Shown here: positions 28,196-35,709 of the stretch, in pieces
Numbering within the stretch: the first letter of the stretch is position 1
Layout: each line of letters begins with the position of its first letter
From: an uncultured Gammaproteobacteria bacterium
GTDB lineage: Bacteria; Pseudomonadota; Gammaproteobacteria; Eutrophobiales; Eutrophobiaceae
Length of the DNA: 64,000 bases
Direction of reading: 5' to 3'
NCBI GenBank assembly: GCA_943788815.1
Contig: CALSRS010000002.1
Coordinates: forward strand, 121,062-185,061
Notes under the pieces: model-generated
The model's database searches: none
Told to the model about the DNA's origin: nothing
What the model saw: only the letters and a program-made list of their open reading frames with translations
Translations under genes and position numbers: made by a program

Positions 28196-28271
28196 TGGTG
28201 GGCCGTGAAGGGGTCGAACCTTCGACCTTGGGATTAAGAGTCGGATTTATCCAATTAGTCAAAATGACCCA
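28196..28271 (-). pseudogene. Truncated/degenerate tRNA-Lys copy, probable attL of the island
   Basis: Positions 28196-28242 repeat the 3' half of the intact tRNA-Lys at 35710-35756: 47 bp with only two mismatches, covering the CCA end, T arm, variable region and anticodon CTT. The 5' half (28243-28271) has diverged. The anticodon and D stems no longer pair, so it cannot be a functional tRNA. An integrated element that targets the 3' end of a tRNA leaves exactly this kind of displaced 3' copy. Confidence 0.8.
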
Positions 28272-28702
28272 CAACACCTAACAACAATAATATTAGTAAG
28301 TTAACAAAAACTCTCGGTTGTGTCATTCGGTGGATTATTGCCATTAGTTGCAGTCAATTCCCCCACCAGTCCCCCACGGAAGATAAAGCATAGACCATCA
28401 ATTTGAATCTAATAAACACACACACAAATTTTAATTCTGAGGCGGGTATGCCCCTGATACAGCCCCGTCTAGAATGTAATAGTCATTGCTAAGGGGTAAG
28501 GTAAGATTTGGGGTTATTGCTTGCTGAAAGAGCCATTTACTGGCGGATATATCTTCAACAGTTAATGTCTGCTCTGCTCCCAATAGCAGACTTTAAGACT
28601 TATAGCCTGGACTACTTGTAGTTTACTTCGGCTATGTGCCAAAAGCAGACGTAGTACTGCTCAAAAACTGTGGTCTGTCCCCAATTAATAGCCCTAGATA
28701 TA
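28272..28702. other. Gene-free left end of the island
   Basis: A 431-bp stretch without a convincing reading frame. It holds a C-rich patch near 28349-28374, a short CA-repeat near 28417-28427, the inverted-repeat arm at 28433-28544, and a GTGCCAAAAGCAGAC segment near 28635 whose core recurs at 29763. Nothing else is recognisable. Confidence 0.5.
28433..28544 (-). repeat. Left arm of a divergent inverted repeat (partner 35252-35359)
   Basis: Read on the minus strand, this segment resembles the plus strand at 35252-35359. Both contain AGTAAATG, then CAGCAAGCAATAACC, then a CTTACC-rich stretch, and about 85 bp later CCTCAGAAT. By eye the first 65 bp are about three-quarters identical. The arms lie near opposite ends of the island and may be relics of element ends or of a duplicated gene. 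Confidence 0.5.
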
Positions 28703-29206
28703 CTACCAGAATGATGAACCTGGAATACCTTTAAACGGACCGACGATATCAGGGGTGACCCATCCTCCATAAAAACCACCAGGCTGCGGTATAACCAAAT
28801 CCTGCCCGACATAACAGGCTTCCATAGCACCAGCGTATATACAAAGATGGTCTTTCAGGCAGGAGAAGTTAGGATTCGGATCAGGGTAACTCCAGGAAGC
28901 ATTTCTAGCAATTGAGCCATTGGATACCACATCATAATAGACCGCATAACCTTTCCACTCGCAGAAGCTGGATTTACCCTCTGAGACTACCAGCATGGAA
29001 AAATCAATATCATTGGGCGGCAGGTAGTAAGTTGGAGGGTGACAGGTCTCTAAAACACAAATTGCCCTGTTTGTCTCTGCCAGAATTTTACCATCAAAAA
29101 TAACTCTCACCTTCTTGTCACATTCGCGCGTCACTGGTGGCCTGGGATAGTCCCATACAGATTCCTGGCCTGGTCCTGATTGTTCGCGGTTCTGAAATGT
29201 CGTCAT
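28703..29206 (-). CDS. DUF427 domain-containing protein
   Basis: A 167-residue soluble protein. Landmarks of the DUF427 family are all visible: PGPGQESVWDYPRPP at the start, CHPPTYYLPPNDI near residue 60, SFCEWKGYAVYYDV near 85, and the C-terminal PGGFYGGWVTPDIVGPFKG. The biochemical function of this common family is not established. The ATG overlaps the stop of the DUF3429 gene upstream by 4 bp, so they are translated together. It is complete and intact within the island, unlike typical decaying cargo. Confidence 0.9.
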   Translation of the reverse strand: MTTFQNREQSGPGQESVWDYPRPPVTRECDKKVRVIFDGKILAETNRAICVLETCHPPTYYLPPNDIDFSMLVVSEGKSSFCEWKGYAVYYDVVSNGSIARNASWSYPDPNPNFSCLKDHLCIYAGAMEACYVGQDLVIPQPGGFYGGWVTPDIVGPFKGIPGSSFW

Positions 29207-29652
29207 AGAGATAAATAAAGTACTGTCAAAAGATGTATAGATACGATTATTGTCAGGTTAGTTCGTAATCGTTTATACCAATCAGGAAAGAGTAATTCCC
29301 ATAGTAAAGTTCTTTCATATACATATGTGATGATGAACCCGGAAAGCAAGATAGATAGGGCAACCTTAGTCGATAGCATGATTGCAATCCAGGACACTAT
29401 TGCTGGTACCACACTGCCGAGCATGAACCATGAACAGTTTGACGTAGATTGCATATTTATGATCAGGCCCCAGTGCACAGCACCAATGAAGGTAAGGATG
29501 ATGGCACCATAGCTTAAGAATGCATGCATGTAGAATGGAACCAGTTCCGTGTCACCGAAAACTATTCCAGCAAGGGCGCATAGGAAAGGTAATACGCCAC
29601 CATACCCCAGCAAATTTGCTATTATTTTAATGCTTAAATATTTTTCGGGCAT
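29203..29652 (-). CDS. DUF3429 family inner-membrane protein
   Basis: About 149 residues with four to five hydrophobic helices. The N-terminal LGYGGVLPFLCALAG and the FIGAVHWGL motif in the second or third helix mark the DUF3429 family, whose function is unknown. I chose the ATG at 29650-29652; the open frame extends three codons to a TTG. It overlaps the DUF427 gene by 4 bp. The preceding 298 bp carry no gene. The pair could form a membrane protein with a cytoplasmic partner (inference). Confidence 0.85.
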   Translation of the reverse strand: MPEKYLSIKIIANLLGYGGVLPFLCALAGIVFGDTELVPFYMHAFLSYGAIILTFIGAVHWGLIINMQSTSNCSWFMLGSVVPAIVSWIAIMLSTKVALSILLSGFIITYVYERTLLWELLFPDWYKRLRTNLTIIVSIHLLTVLYLSL

Positions 29653-29950
29653 GACATCCAATTATAAATTAACCGCTCAATCAAGATAAGGCATGTTCGC
29701 TTTGGGTCGGTTGCTGAAGTTATTGCGTAGAATTAGCTATTTTTCAGTATCTAGTCGCCTTCGTGCCAAAAACGGAGATTAGAACAATCGACACTAACTC
29801 TATTGATTGTTGACTGATCGTCGTATTCGCATCTTCCCTGGGCTTTCCTTGCCGGGGATATGGGGATTCCTTTCCGTTATATATTTAATGAAGTATAGGC
29901 CGCTTACTGGACTGGTGCTCCTGTTTCATGCAACCCTGCTGTAATCGCGC

Positions 29951-30103
29951 TTACGCTTCATCGTTCGACGAATCCTTTGCGGTCCCTTTTCTGATTGATG
30001 GGTCTTCTGAGACTTTAAGAAATTCACGGGCAGATAATGCAAGTCCCGTTAGCATGAGGACGAATACGACAAAAGCAAACCCTAGTATAGTCGAACTACT
30101 CAT
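29951..30103 (-). CDS. Tiny single-pass membrane protein (50 aa), third of a coupled trio
   Basis: An ATG at 30101-30103 overlaps the stop codon of the upstream small gene in an ATGA arrangement. The 50-residue product has one hydrophobic helix (about residues 6-24, ILGFAFVVFVLMLTGLAL) followed by a charged cytoplasmic-looking tail ending SSNDEA. The precise overlap with two other hydrophobic mini-genes in the same direction supports translation. No family is recognised. Confidence 0.6.
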   Translation of the reverse strand: MSSSTILGFAFVVFVLMLTGLALSAREFLKVSEDPSIRKGTAKDSSNDEA

Positions 30104-30279
30104 TGTCTACTCCCGATCATTCCCATCAATTTGAAGTAGATGCCAAAGCACAATATCGAGGGCACCCATAAAGCGGTGAAAAGACCTTCTTCACGATTCC
30201 CAGAGAACCATAAGTACCCGGACAATGCGAATGATATTGCCACTGCTAACAAGATAAACCTATCTGAATTCTTAATCAT
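30100..30279 (-). CDS. Small two-helix membrane protein (59 aa), second of a coupled trio
   Basis: It starts at the ATG at 30277-30279, which overlaps the stop of the preceding 70-aa gene by 4 bp (ATGA), and its own stop overlaps the next start in the same way. The product has two hydrophobic helices (about 8-25 and 33-50) separated by GNREEG, with LWVPSILCFGIYFK in the second. An open frame extends ten codons upstream to ATG 30309, but the coupled start is more plausible. Function unknown. Confidence 0.65.
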   Translation of the reverse strand: MIKNSDRFILLAVAISFALSGYLWFSGNREEGLFTALWVPSILCFGIYFKLMGMIGSRQ

Positions 30280-30488
30280 TTTTTTGACTCCTTTTCTAAT
30301 ATAAAACAAGCGATTGCGGCGATGATACAGCTTGCTACGGCCACGCTGGCAAGAGTTCGTTCTCCAGAACTACCGCCAATAGAGAGGTGATTTGTTGACA
30401 TTAGGCCGAACATCCCAGCCACCAACCAGGCGAGCGATGGAACTAGAAAAACTATGCTGAGGATAACTGCTACATGGGCTATTCGCAT
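30276..30488 (-). CDS. Small two-helix membrane protein (70 aa), first of a coupled trio
   Basis: A 70-residue hydrophobic protein. The first helix is at about residues 5-29 (VAVILSIVFLVPSLAWLVAGMF), then comes a loop with GGSSGER, a second helix at about 46-63 and a Lys-rich end (EKESKK). A GGAG lies 13 bp upstream of the ATG. The arrangement of this gene with the next two (ATGA, ATGA) suggests a single translationally coupled operon encoding membrane microproteins that may act together. No known family recognised; a toxin or holin-like role is possible but unsupported. Confidence 0.65.
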   Translation of the reverse strand: MRIAHVAVILSIVFLVPSLAWLVAGMFGLMSTNHLSIGGSSGERTLASVAVASCIIAAIACFILEKESKK

Positions 30489-30801
30489 AAGAAACCGATC
30501 ACTCCAAACCTGACTTTAGAAACCGCAGTATGAGTAAATTGAATTCATAGCTCATTCAATCTGTCCAAATTTTTATCACGACTAACGTTCCGTTTGGATC
30601 AAGAGCAGTAGATGACCGTTCACCTCGAAACGAAAGAGCTATGACGATGCTAATCAAAACCGGATTTGGTTCGGATATATACATTAACTTTACACGAGTA
30701 TATGAAGTATAAAAACCCTTTTCTAAATAAACTACCCTATGGCAACCCTGCATCTGGACTCGAATTCTACCTGAACTGATCACGATTCTAATTGTCCCCC
30801 G
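30489..30801. other. Gene-free spacer upstream of the IS cluster
   Basis: A 313-bp stretch with no convincing gene. A 75-codon minus-strand frame exists at 30556-30783 but shows no protein-like features. It should contain the promoter of the small-membrane-protein trio, though I cannot point to a clear -35/-10 pair. Confidence 0.4.
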
Positions 30802-30946
30802 TGTAAGTCGTCAAAAGATTTGGGACAAAATAGCGTAAATGTTAAGAGAGACTTTTAACTATTATAGTCTTGTTTCACTGATTTATATATATTCTTAAAT
30901 TTTCCTTTCTCCTCTGTTGTAATGTTTCGTATTTGATAATGGTTCT
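30802..30946 (-). mobile_element. Right-end fragment of the same IS, inverted
   Basis: These 145 bp are the reverse complement of the last 145 bp of the full IS copies (compare 32305-32449), beginning with the terminal TGTAAGTCGTC. The fragment stops exactly where full copy 1 starts, so copy 1 appears to have inserted into, or recombined with, an older copy in the opposite orientation whose remainder was deleted. Together they form a long inverted repeat flanking copy 1. Confidence 0.9.
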
Positions 30947-31033
30947 GTATCCCGTCAAAGCATATGAGACAGAATTGAGCTGATTTCTAAGAGAGACTTC
31001 TGATAAGTTAAACTTATAAATAGGAGTCTCATT

Positions 31034-31393
31034 ATGAGCAATAATAGCGAGAAATTAGTTAAAGATATACGTCGTCGTACCCGTAAGAAGTATTCCTCTG
31101 AAGAAAAGATCCGAATTGTACTGGAAGGGATGCGTGGAGAAGAAAGCATTGCCGAGCTGTGTCGCCGTGAAGGATTGAATCAAAACGTGTATTACCGCTG
31201 GAGTAAGGAGTTCCTGGAAGCGGGTAAACAGCGTCTGGCGGGCGATATAAAACGGGAAGCAAACTCCACTGAAGTGACCGACCTGAAGAAAGAAAATGAC
31301 CAGCTCAAACGCCTGGTGGCTGACATCATGCTGAAGAACGAGGTACTTAAAAAAAGTGTGCTTGGCTTGGAGTCGACCTGGGAAGACGAATGA
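31034..31393 (+). CDS. IS3-family transposase OrfA (copy 1)
   Basis: A 119-residue DNA-binding subunit. It has a helix-turn-helix of the HTH_Tnp_1 type (KYSSEEKIRIVLEG ... IAELCRREGLNQNVYYRW) followed by a leucine-zipper-like coiled coil (LKKENDQLKRLVADIMLKNEVLKK). This is the standard OrfA layout; it binds the terminal repeats. A GGAG lies about 8 bp before the ATG. Its stop overlaps the orfB start (ATGA), so OrfB can be made by re-initiation. It is identical to the copy at 33756-34115. Confidence 0.93.
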   Translation: MSNNSEKLVKDIRRRTRKKYSSEEKIRIVLEGMRGEESIAELCRREGLNQNVYYRWSKEFLEAGKQRLAGDIKREANSTEVTDLKKENDQLKRLVADIMLKNEVLKKSVLGLESTWEDE

Positions 31394-32376
31394 GTCTTTC
31401 AGCAGCTGAAAAGCTGGAAGTGATCCGCTTGGTAGAGGCGTCGGAATTACCCGTGAAACGCACTCTGGCCGAGTTAGGTGTGAGCCGCAGCAGTTTCTAT
31501 CGTTGGTATCGGCAATACCTGGATGATGGTCCAGAGGGCCTGGAGCCAGATAATCGGTCCCCGAGACAGTTCTGGAATAAGATACCTGAGATGGTGAAGG
31601 AGCAGTGTCTGGAGCTCGCGTTACAGTACCCTGACAAATCGCCTCGGGAACTTGCCTGGACCATCACCGATGAGCACAACTACTTCATCTCGGAATCCAG
31701 CGTTTATCGACTGTTAAAGCAGTACGATCTCATTACCAGTCCTGCTTATATCCTGATGCAAGCGGGTGATTCGTTTCAGAATCCAACACGACGAGTCAAC
31801 GAGCTTTGGCAGACTGACTTCACCTACTTTCGTATTGTTGGTTGGGGGTGGTATTACCTGTCCACTGTTCTAGATAATTACTCCCGCTACATCATTGCCT
31901 GGAAGTTAACAACCAGCATGGCAGCTGATGACGTGAAGCAGACGCTGGATGCGGCGATTGAGACCACGGGAGTCAACGAGATAACGGTCAAACACCGACC
32001 TCGCTTACTGAGTGATAACGGGCCTTGTTATATCTCCTCGGAATTGAAGGATTATCTGAGTAAATATCAGATGCAACACACCCGTGGCGCACCGTACCAT
32101 CCCATGACACAAGGCAAGATAGAGCGATATCACCGCTCCATGAAGAACGTCGTGAAGCTGGAGCACTATTATTATCCGTGGGAACTCGAACATGCTATCC
32201 GGCAATTTGTACAATACTACAATCATGAACGTTACCATGAGTCACTTGATAATATTACGCCGGCAGATATGTATTTTGGCCGCTATCATGAAATTATGGA
32301 TAGAAGAACCATTATCAAATACGAAACATTACAACAGAGGAGAAAGGAAAATTTAAGAATATATATAAATCAGTGA
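31390..32376 (+). CDS. IS3-family transposase OrfB, DDE integrase (copy 1)
   Basis: A 328-residue catalytic transposase. The N-terminal HTH region (LAELGVSRSSFYRWYRQY) is followed by a retroviral-type integrase core with the DDE triad visible as D in WQTDFTYF, D in LLSDNGPC and E in GKIERYHRSMK. Both active-site and structural motifs are intact, so the element may still be active. It is the same protein as copy 2. Confidence 0.94.
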   Translation: MSLSAAEKLEVIRLVEASELPVKRTLAELGVSRSSFYRWYRQYLDDGPEGLEPDNRSPRQFWNKIPEMVKEQCLELALQYPDKSPRELAWTITDEHNYFISESSVYRLLKQYDLITSPAYILMQAGDSFQNPTRRVNELWQTDFTYFRIVGWGWYYLSTVLDNYSRYIIAWKLTTSMAADDVKQTLDAAIETTGVNEITVKHRPRLLSDNGPCYISSELKDYLSKYQMQHTRGAPYHPMTQGKIERYHRSMKNVVKLEHYYYPWELEHAIRQFVQYYNHERYHESLDNITPADMYFGRYHEIMDRRTIIKYETLQQRRKENLRIYINQ

Positions 32377-32462
32377 AACAAGACTATAATAGTTAAAAGT
32401 CTCTCTTAACATTTACGCTATTTTGTCCCAAATCTTTTGACGACTTACAATTATTATAAACT

Positions 32463-33341
32463 ATGTCAACAACTAACTCGACTCTAGTATCTGTAATTAT
32501 ACCTACCTACAATCATTGGCCTAATATAAAAAAAGCTATTGCCTCATGCTTAGACCAAACACATAAGAATGTTGAAGTGGTAGTAGTTGATGATGGATCT
32601 ACAGACAATACAGTGGGTGAATTGAAAGCATTAAATTATTCCCGGGTACGTATTATCGAAAATCACCATACAGGGAAACTTGGTCTTTTAAAAAACATTG
32701 GCTTAAAAAAATCAACTGGAGATTGGATTGCATTCTTAGATTCGGACGATATTTGGAAACCTGAAAAATTAACAAAACAATTGCAGGCGCTTCAAACAAA
32801 AAATCTATTAACTTGGTGTATTACAAATTATATAATTCGATATGATGAAGGAACCTCTTTTAAAAATGATAAAGCTCCAGGGTTAAGCTTAAGCCCAGAT
32901 AATATGTTCGAAAAATTACTCTCTTATAACCACGCGGCCATGCTTCATTGCACGCTATTATCGCGAGTACTACAAAAAAAAGTAGGCTGGTTTAATGAAT
33001 CTCTATATCTTACAGATGATTACGACTATCTGATGCGTCTTGCATATCATGCCCCAGCTGTGTTGGTGGACGAACCACTATCAGTATATAACAAGTCGAG
33101 CAACCGCCCATGGTCTGCGAAACAATCACTAAACCATAATAGAGATATGCTAAAAGTCAACAAATTCGTAGTACCTTTAGCGCGTAAGCGTGGCTTATTA
33201 AAGCTAGCATATGCTAACCAAGAGTTGCATCGAAAAAGTAATCTCAATGCTGCGAAGCGAACTCGCAATCCTTTTTCAATCATCCCTGCGTATATTGATT
33301 TTTATTTCAGTAAATTTATACGACGAATAAGCCTATTATAA
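32463..33341 (+). CDS. Family 2 glycosyltransferase
   Basis: A 292-residue GT-A fold glycosyltransferase. It has the N-terminal VSVIIPTYN strand, then VVVVDDGSTDNT with the nucleotide-binding acidic pair at about 43-44, and the metal-binding FLDSDD (DxD-like) near residue 94. The C-terminal basic tail (RISLL) suggests membrane association. Such enzymes build surface polysaccharides or glycolipids from nucleotide sugars. The gene lies between two direct IS copies, and its ATG is only 14 bp after the end of IS copy 1, with no clear ribosome-binding site. It may be driven from the IS, and it is AT-rich compared with neighbours, suggesting transfer. Confidence 0.9.
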   Translation: MSTTNSTLVSVIIPTYNHWPNIKKAIASCLDQTHKNVEVVVVDDGSTDNTVGELKALNYSRVRIIENHHTGKLGLLKNIGLKKSTGDWIAFLDSDDIWKPEKLTKQLQALQTKNLLTWCITNYIIRYDEGTSFKNDKAPGLSLSPDNMFEKLLSYNHAAMLHCTLLSRVLQKKVGWFNESLYLTDDYDYLMRLAYHAPAVLVDEPLSVYNKSSNRPWSAKQSLNHNRDMLKVNKFVVPLARKRGLLKLAYANQELHRKSNLNAAKRTRNPFSIIPAYIDFYFSKFIRRISLL

Positions 33342-33444
33342 AATTAACAAACTTGTCTTAATTTAATAATTTTCAATGTCAGCTTTCGGGGGTAAAGCAG
33401 ACATAAAACCCCCATTTCTGAGGGCGGTCACATCTGTCTGGGTA

Positions 33445-33663
33445 TTAGCTAAGCCACCCTTGCTTCCACTGTTTGATGTCCTTTAGTTCTCGCCAGTCAA
33501 TGTATTCTTTTCGTTTTGAGAATACAGATTCAAATTCACATGCGCAAACTTCTCCGTCTTCGTCATATTCAACCTCGGTAACGATAAAGTGTTTTTCCTT
33601 ATTCCGAGGAATTTTCGCCGTCCATTTGCTATTTAGCAACTTTTTAGGATTTAGTTTATTCAT
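33445..33663 (-). CDS. TIGR02450/DUF2389 family small Trp-rich protein
   Basis: A 72-residue basic protein. It matches the small Trp-rich DUF2389 pattern: NPKKLLNSKWTA near the start, KHFIVTEVE, SKRKEYIDWRELKD, and the C-terminal WKQGWL. Function is unknown; members are scattered across proteobacteria and cyanobacteria. The start codon is only 4 bp from the left end of IS copy 2 at 33668, so the upstream region and native promoter have been cut off by the IS. Confidence 0.85.
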   Translation of the reverse strand: MNKLNPKKLLNSKWTAKIPRNKEKHFIVTEVEYDEDGEVCACEFESVFSKRKEYIDWRELKDIKQWKQGWLS

Positions 33664-33755
33664 TACATGTATCCCGTCAAAGCATATGAGACAGAATTGA
33701 GCTGATTTCTAAGAGAGACTTCTGATAAGTTAAACTTATAAATAGGAGTCTCATT

Positions 33756-34115
33756 ATGAGCAATAATAGCGAGAAATTAGTTAAAGATATACGTCGTCGT
33801 ACCCGTAAGAAGTATTCCTCTGAAGAAAAGATCCGAATTGTACTGGAAGGGATGCGTGGAGAAGAAAGCATTGCCGAGCTGTGTCGCCGTGAAGGATTGA
33901 ATCAAAACGTGTATTACCGCTGGAGTAAGGAGTTCCTGGAAGCGGGTAAACAGCGTCTGGCGGGCGATATAAAACGGGAAGCAAACTCCACTGAAGTGAC
34001 CGACCTGAAGAAAGAAAATGACCAGCTCAAACGCCTGGTGGCTGACATCATGCTGAAGAACGAGGTACTTAAAAAAAGTGTGCTTGGCTTGGAGTCGACC
34101 TGGGAAGACGAATGA
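33756..34115 (+). CDS. IS3-family transposase OrfA (copy 2)
   Basis: Identical in protein sequence to OrfA at 31034-31393: HTH of the HTH_Tnp_1 type followed by a leucine-rich coiled coil. It overlaps orfB of the same copy by 4 bp. The identity of both copies points to recent duplication within this genome or gene conversion between them. Confidence 0.93.
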   Translation: MSNNSEKLVKDIRRRTRKKYSSEEKIRIVLEGMRGEESIAELCRREGLNQNVYYRWSKEFLEAGKQRLAGDIKREANSTEVTDLKKENDQLKRLVADIMLKNEVLKKSVLGLESTWEDE

Positions 34116-35098
34116 GTCTTTCAGCAGCTGAAAAGCTGGAAGTGATCCGCTTGGTAGAGGCGTCGGAATTACCCGTGAAACGCACTCTGGCCGAGTTAGG
34201 TGTGAGCCGCAGCAGTTTCTATCGTTGGTATCGGCAATACCTGGATGATGGTCCAGAGGGCCTGGAGCCAGATAATCGGTCCCCGAGACAGTTCTGGAAT
34301 AAGATACCTGAGATGGTGAAGGAGCAGTGTCTGGAGCTCGCGTTACAGTACCCTGACAAATCGCCTCGGGAACTTGCCTGGACCATCACCGATGAGCACA
34401 ACTACTTCATCTCGGAATCCAGCGTTTATCGACTGTTAAAGCAGTACGATCTCATTACCAGTCCTGCTTATATCCTGATGCAAGCGGGTGATTCGTTTCA
34501 GAATCCAACACGACGAGTCAACGAGCTTTGGCAGACTGACTTCACCTACTTTCGTATTGTTGGTTGGGGGTGGTATTACCTGTCCACTGTTCTAGATAAT
34601 TACTCCCGCTACATCATTGCCTGGAAGTTAACAACCAGCATGGCAGCTGATGACGTGAAGCAGACGCTGGATGCGGCGATTGAGACCACGGGAGTCAACG
34701 AGATAACGGTCAAACACCGACCTCGCTTACTGAGTGATAACGGGCCTTGTTATATCTCCTCGGAATTGAAGGATTATCTGAGTAAATATCAGATGCAACA
34801 CACCCGTGGCGCACCGTACCATCCCATGACACAAGGCAAGATAGAGCGATATCACCGCTCCATGAAGAACGTCGTGAAGCTGGAGCACTATTATTATCCG
34901 TGGGAACTCGAACATGCTATCCGGCAATTTGTACAATACTACAATCATGAACGTTACCATGAGTCACTTGATAATATTACGCCGGCAGATATGTATTTTG
35001 GCCGCTATCATGAAATTATGGATAGAAGAACCATTATCAAATACGAAACATTACAACAGAGGAGAAAGGAAAATTTAAGAATATATATAAATCAGTGA
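34112..35098 (+). CDS. IS3-family transposase OrfB, DDE integrase (copy 2)
   Basis: Identical in protein sequence to OrfB at 31390-32376, with the full DDE catalytic triad (TDF, SDNG, KIE). No frameshift or stop, so this copy also looks functional. Confidence 0.94.
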   Translation: MSLSAAEKLEVIRLVEASELPVKRTLAELGVSRSSFYRWYRQYLDDGPEGLEPDNRSPRQFWNKIPEMVKEQCLELALQYPDKSPRELAWTITDEHNYFISESSVYRLLKQYDLITSPAYILMQAGDSFQNPTRRVNELWQTDFTYFRIVGWGWYYLSTVLDNYSRYIIAWKLTTSMAADDVKQTLDAAIETTGVNEITVKHRPRLLSDNGPCYISSELKDYLSKYQMQHTRGAPYHPMTQGKIERYHRSMKNVVKLEHYYYPWELEHAIRQFVQYYNHERYHESLDNITPADMYFGRYHEIMDRRTIIKYETLQQRRKENLRIYINQ

Positions 35099-35171
35099 AA
35101 CAAGACTATAATAGTTAAAAGTCTCTCTTAACATTTACGCTATTTTGTCCCAAATCTTTTGACGACTTACA

Positions 35172-35709
35172 GTCAGGGTAAATTCGATCAGGCAGCTTCA
35201 AGGCCCGCTTATAGGAGTAGAGCAGACAGTGGGAGTCGAGAAAATACCCCCTAGTAAATGCCACTTCCAGCAAGCAATAACCTCAACCCTTACCTCACCC
35301 TTGGTAATGTTATTAACCTCAGTATGGAGTTATTGCTCGAGTTTTCTGACCTCAGAATCGATTTTTGAATAGTAGATAACCTGTAACAACGTAATTACAA
35401 CTGTAGTTAACCCTATCATTCCATCATGAGTTTAAAAGTGATCAAAATTTAGCGGGGGGTACTATCACGTATACGGGTAAGTCAGATACATCCCCACCCC
35501 TACTCCCCAAAGAATAAGGTCACTCGGAGCCATTAGGATGCGTTTCAGGCGTTTAAATTCATTTCGGGGAAGTGTGGGAGAAGTGGGAGGGGTATTGTGA
35601 TAATTGACCCAAATTAGGCGAATTGTTACCTATATGTTACCTATGTCAAAATATACGTCTGATTGTAATTTTAAAATATTCTTAACTATTTGAATTGTAT
35701 AATAATAAA
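35172..35709. other. Gene-free right end of the island
   Basis: 538 bp between IS copy 2 and tRNA-Lys with no convincing reading frame. It contains the inverted-repeat arm at 35252-35359, a G/C-strand-skewed patch near 35555-35600 (GGGAAGTGTGGGAGAAGTGGGAG), and a tandem GTTACCTAT motif near 35626-35645. It ends in an AT-rich run just 3' of tRNA-Lys. It is probably remnant element DNA. Confidence 0.5.
35252..35359 (+). repeat. Right arm of a divergent inverted repeat (partner 28433-28544)
   Basis: It shares AGTAAATG, CAGCAAGCAATAACC, a CTTACC-rich stretch and CCTCAGAAT, in the same order and spacing, with the minus strand of 28433-28544. It lies about 350 bp inside the island's tRNA-side border. 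Confidence 0.5.

Larger units (their letters stand above)
30946..32449 (+). mobile_element. IS3-family insertion sequence, full copy 1 (1504 bp)
   Basis: The boundaries were set by comparison with copy 2 (33668-35171). Imperfect terminal inverted repeats start TGTATCCCGTCAAAG on the left and TGTAAGTCGTCAAAA on the right (read inward), and both continue to AAGAGAGACTT. The ends are TG...CA, as usual in the IS3 family. It carries orfA and orfB overlapping by 4 bp. No target duplication is visible (left flank is the IS fragment, right flank ATTAT). Confidence 0.93.
33668..35171 (+). mobile_element. IS3-family insertion sequence, full copy 2 (1504 bp)
   Basis: The same length as copy 1 and, as far as read, identical, offset by exactly 2722 bp and in the same orientation. 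The ends are TGTATCCCG...GACTTACA. The flanks (ATTACA left, GTCAGG right) show no target-site duplication, so recombination or deletion followed insertion. The direct pair encloses the glycosyltransferase and the DUF2389 gene like a composite transposon. Confidence 0.93.

Noticed and set aside
28196-28271. A second functional tRNA-Lys
   Set aside because: The 3' half is nearly identical to the intact tRNA, but the D and anticodon stems cannot pair in the 5' half, so I call it a boundary remnant.
30556-30783. 75-codon minus-strand reading frame upstream of the IS cluster
   Set aside because: No ribosome-binding site, no domain or composition typical of protein, and not linked to neighbouring genes.
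31348-31360. A7 run near the end of IS orfA as a programmed -1 frameshift site
   Set aside because: The A-run is not in the frame needed for a canonical A-AAA-AAG slip from orfA into orfB; the ATGA overlap offers re-initiation instead.
32463-33341. Glycosyltransferase truncated at its 5' end by the IS
   Set aside because: The VSVIIPTYN strand begins at residue 9, as in intact family-2 enzymes, so the coding region is probably complete even though the upstream region is lost.
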